NCBI GenBank assembly: GCA_020200195.1
Contig: JAIVJE010000323.1
Location: forward strand, 1-8,366
Direction: 5' to 3'
Length of the DNA stretch: 8,366 nt
Source of the DNA: Acidobacteriota bacterium
GTDB taxonomy: Bacteria; Acidobacteriota; Vicinamibacteria; Vicinamibacterales; 2-12-FULL-66-21
Positions 5,176-8,366 of this stretch are shown here, piece after piece. A program made the translations under genes and the position numbers. Below the pieces are notes generated by a model that had not been told where the DNA came from, searched no databases, and was given only the letters and a program-made list of their open reading frames with translations. How positions within the stretch are numbered: the first letter of the stretch is position 1; every line of letters begins with the position of its first letter.

Positions 5176-7606
5176 TTACTCGGCGCGGAGCGCGATCATC
5201 GGGTCGACGCGCATGGCGCGCCGGGCAGGGATCAGGCAACCCAGCAATGCAGCGGCGAGCAGGAGCAGCGGCACGCCGATGAACGTGTAGGGATCCCGGG
5301 CGGTGATGCCAAACAGCAGCGCTTCCAGGAATCGCGTCACGATCAGAGCAGCGGCGAGTCCGAGCGCAATCCCCCCTACGGCGAGCCTGAGGCCCTCGCC
5401 GAGCACCAGCGCCACCAGATTGGACGGCTGCGCCCCAGCGCGAGCCGGACGCCCATTTCGCGACTCCGCTCGGCCACTGAATACGATACCACCGCATACA
5501 GGCCGATCAGCCACAGCGTGAGGGCGAGCGCCGCGAACAGGCCCAGCAGGAACATGTTGAAACGCAGGTCGGAGACCGAGGCCGCCACGACCTCCGTCAT
5601 CGTCCGCATGCGCGCGACCGGCTGGTTCGGATCGAGATCGAAAACCGCTTGGCGGGCGGCAGACGCGAGCGCCAGCGGCGTGCCGGACGTGCGCATGACC
5701 ACGAACATCTGCTGAGAGGGATCCTGCTCCTGGTGCACATACACCTGCGGGCGGAGTGCACCGGCGAGCGCGGTGTGCCGCGTGTCGCCGACAACGCCGG
5801 CGACGGTGAGCCACGGTGCCACTTGATCGTGGGACGTGAGCTTGACGCGGCGCCCGATCGGATCCTCCCCGGGCCAGTAGCGCTGCGCCATCGTTTCGTT
5901 GATCACCACCACATGTGTTTCGCCAGGGGGCAGCATCTGCGGCAGGAGGCTTCCACGCAGGCGCGGGATGCCGAGCGATTCGAAGTATCCCCGGGTCACG
6001 GCCCGGTAGTCGGACAGAATCTCACTTCCGGGCGACGGCCGCGGGCGTCCTTCGATGGTCACCTGGTGAAGGTTCTCCGATCCAGTCAGCGGCAATCCGG
6101 ATGTCACGCCTGCGGATTCGACGCCGGGCCGCGCCGAGAGCCTTGCGGTGAGCCGGTCGAAAAATGCCGCCGCCTGCGCCTCGGGGTAGGACGCGCGCGG
6201 CAGCGCGATCTCCATGGTGAGGATGCGGTCCGGCGAGAAGCCGGCATCGACGCGCGTCAACCGCACGAATGTCTGTACCAGGAGCACCGCGCCGATCAAC
6301 AGTACGACGGCCAGCGCAACCTCGACCACGACGAGGGCGTCGCGGGTACGGTGTGCGCGGCTGCCGACTGCCCCGCGCCCGCCGTCGCGCAGCCCTTCAT
6401 TCAAATTGCACCGTGTGGCCTGCGATGCTGGTGCGAGACCGCAGACAAGACCCGTCAGGATCGAAATCGCCAGGGTGTACGCGGCGACGCGCCAGTCGAC
6501 TGCTGCCTGAGTGGCCGGGGGGAGCCCTGTGGGAACGAGGGCGACCAGCACCCGCACGCCCCACCAGGCGAGTGCCAGTCCGGCCGCACCGCCGATGACC
6601 GCAAGCGCGACGCTTTGCCGAGCAGTTGTCGCACCAGGCGGCCACGGCCAGCGCCGAGCGCGTGCCGGATGCACACTTCACGCTGCCGCGACGTGGCACG
6701 CACGAGCAGCAGGTTCGCGACGTTGGCGCACGCGATGAGCAACACGAAGCCCACCGCCGTCCAGAGAATCATCAACGCCGGTCTGACCGCGGCGACGAGA
6801 TGTTCCTGGAGCGGGATGACCTTGACCGTCCAGCCCGCGTTGTAGCTCGGAAACTGCGCGGCGATTTCGTCGGCGATCGGCCGCAGGTCCGCCTGCGCCT
6901 GCGGTCCGCTCACGCTGTCTCGCAGCCGGCCGATGATCGTCAGGCTCTTGCCGCCGCGCATGCGCTGCTGTTCCGGGCTGAACGTGTCGAGCGTCCAGAT
7001 CTCGGGGTCCGCGGAGAAGCCGAGGGTCTGGGGCAACTCACCGGCCGCCGGGAACCGGAACCACCGCGGTAACACGCCCAGGACCTGGGCCGGTTCGCCA
7101 TTGAGCGAGATGCTGCGCCCGGTGACCGCCGGATCGCCGCCGAACCGGGACTGCCACAGGCCGTACCCGATGAGAATCGCCCGCGGACCATCCGCGTCAT
7201 CCGGCACGAACGACCGGCCGATGACCGGCTGCACGCGCAGGACGGTGAAGAAATCGAGACCGACCCGCACGGCGCCGACGCGGACCGGGTCGCCCGCGCC
7301 GGTCAGGTTGATGCGATCGGCGCGCATCGAGGCGAGGCTTTCGAAACTGCGGTTCCTGGTGCGGAAGTCCGTGTAGTCGGCCGGTGACGACGGAAGGCGA
7401 TCCAGACCGAAGCGCTGCTGAATCTCCGCGCTGAACTCCCAGATCATCATCAGGCGATCGGCGTCGGGATACGGGAGCGGGCGCAGCAGCACCGCATCGA
7501 TCACGCTGAAGATCGCGGCGTTGCCGCCGATGCCGAGCGCAAGTGTCAGGATGGCGACGACCGCAAATCCCGGTCGCCTGATGACGCTCCGGACGGCCGA
7601 CCGCAT
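5176..7606 (-). pseudogene. ADOP-type ABC permease (MacB/FtsX-like), interrupted by two -1 frameshifts
   Basis: Three overlapping frames join into one product of about 810 residues, the usual ADOP length. Part one (7606 to about 6620) starts MRSAVRSVIRRPGF, has a first membrane segment (VVAILTLALGIGGNAAIF), a periplasmic MacB_PCD-like domain, and a second segment LMILWTAVGFVLLIACANVA leading to RQREVCIRHALGAGRGRLV. Part two (about 6616 to 5436) continues SVALAVIGGAAGLALAWWGV and holds the second half: VVVEVALAVVLLIGAVLLVQ, another periplasmic domain (YFESLGIPRLRGSLL, VVINETMAQRYWPGEDPIGR) and YAVVSYSVAERSREMGVRLA. Part three (about 5432 to 5176) gives QPSNLVALVLGEGLRLAVGG and the family ending ARRAMRVDPMIALRAE. 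The usual cytoplasmic prefix domain is absent. No ATPase gene is adjacent, as is common for this orphan family. The breaks near 6617-6621 and 5433-5436 are each one missing base; sequencing error or recent decay are both possible. Export of an unknown substrate is inferred from the family. Confidence 0.9.
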
Positions 7607-7623
7607 TCGTGCATTGTATGATT

Positions 7624-7631
7624 GAACGTTC
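7624..7631. promoter_or_regulatory. Perfect 8-bp palindrome in the divergent permease/ferredoxin spacer
   Basis: GAACGTTC lies almost at the centre of the 47-nt spacer between the divergent ADOP and ferredoxin starts. A site there could serve a dimeric regulator of both genes, but one 8-bp palindrome can easily occur by chance. No convincing -35/-10 pair was identified, so this is a weak call. Confidence 0.2.
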
Positions 7632-7638
7632 GACTACC

Positions 7639-7644
7639 GAGGAG
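7639..7644 (+). promoter_or_regulatory. Shine-Dalgarno of the ferredoxin gene
   Basis: GAGGAG ends 9 nt before the ATG at 7654 and selects that start over the open frame beginning at 7609. Confidence 0.7.
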
Positions 7645-7653
7645 AAAGCGCGC

Positions 7654-8010
7654 ATGGCACAGCTGACAGTCGAGGGATTTGCTACGGTCGTCGTGGACCC
7701 GGACAAGCGTCTGGTGCTCGCGATCGAGCAGGACGCGCACGTGGACGTGCTCCACGCGTGCGGTGGCAACGCCCGGTGCACGACGTGCCGCGTGGAATTC
7801 ATCGAGGGCGAGCCGGACCGTATGACCGTTGCCGAGCAGCAAGTGCTGGCCGCGCGCGGACTCACCGGCGTGCGGCTCTCGTGCCAGATCCTCTGCGATC
7901 ACGACATGACCGTTCGCGCGATCAGCCGCCTCGAAGGCAGCGGCCGCCCCGATCCCGGTCCGACGCCGGCTTCAGAGATCACGCCGCCCGCTGTCTGGAT
8001 ATCAAAGTAG
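7654..8010 (+). CDS. [2Fe-2S] ferredoxin, plant/adrenodoxin-type fold
   Basis: A 118-residue soluble electron carrier. The cluster motif is HACGGNARCTTCRVEF, with Cys36, Cys42 and Cys45 (C-x5-C-x2-C), and the fourth ligand Cys77 in RLSCQIL (31 residues on). This is the Fer2-type beta-grasp domain, and the C-x5-C spacing resembles adrenodoxin-like proteins. An additional Cys81 lies close to the fourth ligand. The domain ends near residue 92 (MTVRAISRLE) and is followed by a Gly/Pro-rich tail of about 25 residues, likely disordered. The start at 7654 is fixed by its Shine-Dalgarno. The gene is divergent from the ADOP permease and convergent with the dehydrogenase-like gene. No partner oxidoreductase is adjacent, so its redox partner is unknown. 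Confidence 0.9.
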   Translation: MAQLTVEGFATVVVDPDKRLVLAIEQDAHVDVLHACGGNARCTTCRVEFIEGEPDRMTVAEQQVLAARGLTGVRLSCQILCDHDMTVRAISRLEGSGRPDPGPTPASEITPPAVWISK

Positions 8011-8012
8011 GA

Positions 8013-8085
8013 GTCGGTTCGACGGGTTCGTCAGGTTACGCACCCATCGAACCTGCTGCACCCGCCGAACCCAACGAACCCGACG
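8013..8085. repeat. 9-nt repeat units in inverted orientation, potential hairpin between convergent genes
   Basis: Three units of the type nnCGGGTTCG-like (GTCGGTTCG 8013, ACGGGTTCG 8022, TCAGGTTAC 8031) are followed by five in the opposite sense (CACCCATCG 8041, AACCTGCTG 8050, CACCCGCCG 8059, AACCCAACG 8068, AACCCGACG 8077). CGGGTTCGT (8023-8031) is the exact complement of ACGAACCCG (8074-8082), and CAGGTT (8032-8037) pairs with AACCTG (8050-8055), so an imperfect hairpin can form. It starts just after the ferredoxin stop and could act as a terminator, although no T-run follows. It also encodes the end of the minus-strand gene. Confidence 0.7.
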
Positions 8086-8366
8086 GTGCATATCTTCTCC
8101 TGATATTCGGGATCAGGTATTCGCTGAACGCGCGGCGGAAATCGAACTGAGGTGCAAATCCCCAGTCGCGTCTCGCACTCTCGTCGTCAACGTCCGCCGG
8201 CCATGAGTCCAGGATGCCCTGGCGCTTGGTATCGACGTCCCACGTGACCTGAGCGGCGGGGAATGCGCGGACGACCACGTCCCGAATCTCCTCGGCTGAC
8301 GGGTTGAACGCGGAGACGTTGTAGGCGGTTCGTGTGAGCGCCTCGCGCGGCGCCGCGGCCAGCGTG
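8036..8366 (-). CDS. NAD-dependent epimerase/dehydratase, short-chain L-threonine dehydrogenase-like, C-terminal part (runs off right edge)
   Basis: The frame is open from the right window edge to a TAA at 8036-8038, giving 109 residues. It reads TAYNVSAFNPSAEEIRDVV, then RAFPAAQVTWDVDTKRQGIL, DSWPADVDDESARRDWGF and APQFDFRRAFSEYLIPNI. The run of RQ-x-I-x-DSWP, then DD-x-x-A-R-x-DWG, is what I recall from the C-terminal substrate-binding region of epimerase-fold (extended SDR) L-threonine 3-dehydrogenases, which oxidise threonine to 2-amino-3-oxobutyrate. A sugar-nucleotide epimerase is a less likely alternative. The NAD-binding Rossmann motif and YxxxK lie outside the window. After RRRY the protein ends in a low-complexity tail, APSGSLGSAGAAGSMGA, encoded by the 9-nt repeat and probably not part of the ancestral enzyme. 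Confidence 0.8.
   Translation of the reverse strand, partial: TLAAAPREALTRTAYNVSAFNPSAEEIRDVVVRAFPAAQVTWDVDTKRQGILDSWPADVDDESARRDWGFAPQFDFRRAFSEYLIPNIRRRYAPSGSLGSAGAAGSMGA

Noticed and set aside
5649..6845. Plus-strand reading frame of 398 codons opposite the ADOP permease
   Set aside because: It is antisense to the conserved permease sequence, with Arg/His/Ala-rich composition and no domain; a shadow frame.

Overview
The window is high-GC bacterial DNA, densely coded on both strands and with short intergenic gaps. The best taxonomic hint is a complete-length ADOP-type permease (a MacB/FtsX-like orphan permease family greatly expanded in Acidobacteriota). Together with the GC-rich codon use and short-period tandem repeats in the gaps, this suggests an acidobacterium, perhaps of the Vicinamibacteria type. 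That assignment is inference; there is no rRNA or marker tree here.

Layout, left to right. (1) 1-692, minus: N-terminal part of a secreted parallel beta-helix protein, running off the left edge. (2) 704-756: 8-nt tandem repeat. (3) 765-2627, minus: aconitase-superfamily enzyme with the swivel (LeuD-like) domain first and the LeuC-like catalytic part second. It lacks about 55 residues between the first Fe-S cysteine and the CxxC pair. (4) 2661-2731: 14-nt tandem repeat. (5) 2734-2946, minus: small four-cysteine protein. (6) 2954-3343, plus: apaG. (7) 3385-3972 and 3995-4408, minus: aat (leucyl/phenylalanyl-tRNA-protein transferase) preceded by a UspA-like protein, probably one operon. (8) 4580-5091, plus: C-terminal remnant (last membrane segment and STAS domain) of a SulP-family anion transporter, with a frameshift. 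(9) 5176-7606, minus: ADOP permease split over three frames by two single-base losses. (10) 7654-8010, plus: small [2Fe-2S] ferredoxin, divergent from the permease. (11) 8013-8085: 9-nt repeat units in both orientations, forming a potential hairpin. (12) 8036-8366, minus: C-terminal end of an NAD-dependent epimerase/dehydratase resembling short-chain L-threonine dehydrogenase. Its last residues are encoded by the repeat.

The genes do not form one obvious pathway: they are a mix of housekeeping and metabolic genes (aat, apaG, aconitase-like, ferredoxin, threonine dehydrogenase-like), a permease and an exported protein. No mobile element, CRISPR array, tRNA or rRNA was seen, and no gene-free stretch exceeds 300 bases.

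The points most worth a second look are the aconitase with a collapsed Fe-S cysteine spacing, the different short tandem repeats in four of the gaps (one now read as protein), and three frameshifts that are all single-base losses. The last point raises the question of indel errors in the assembly.
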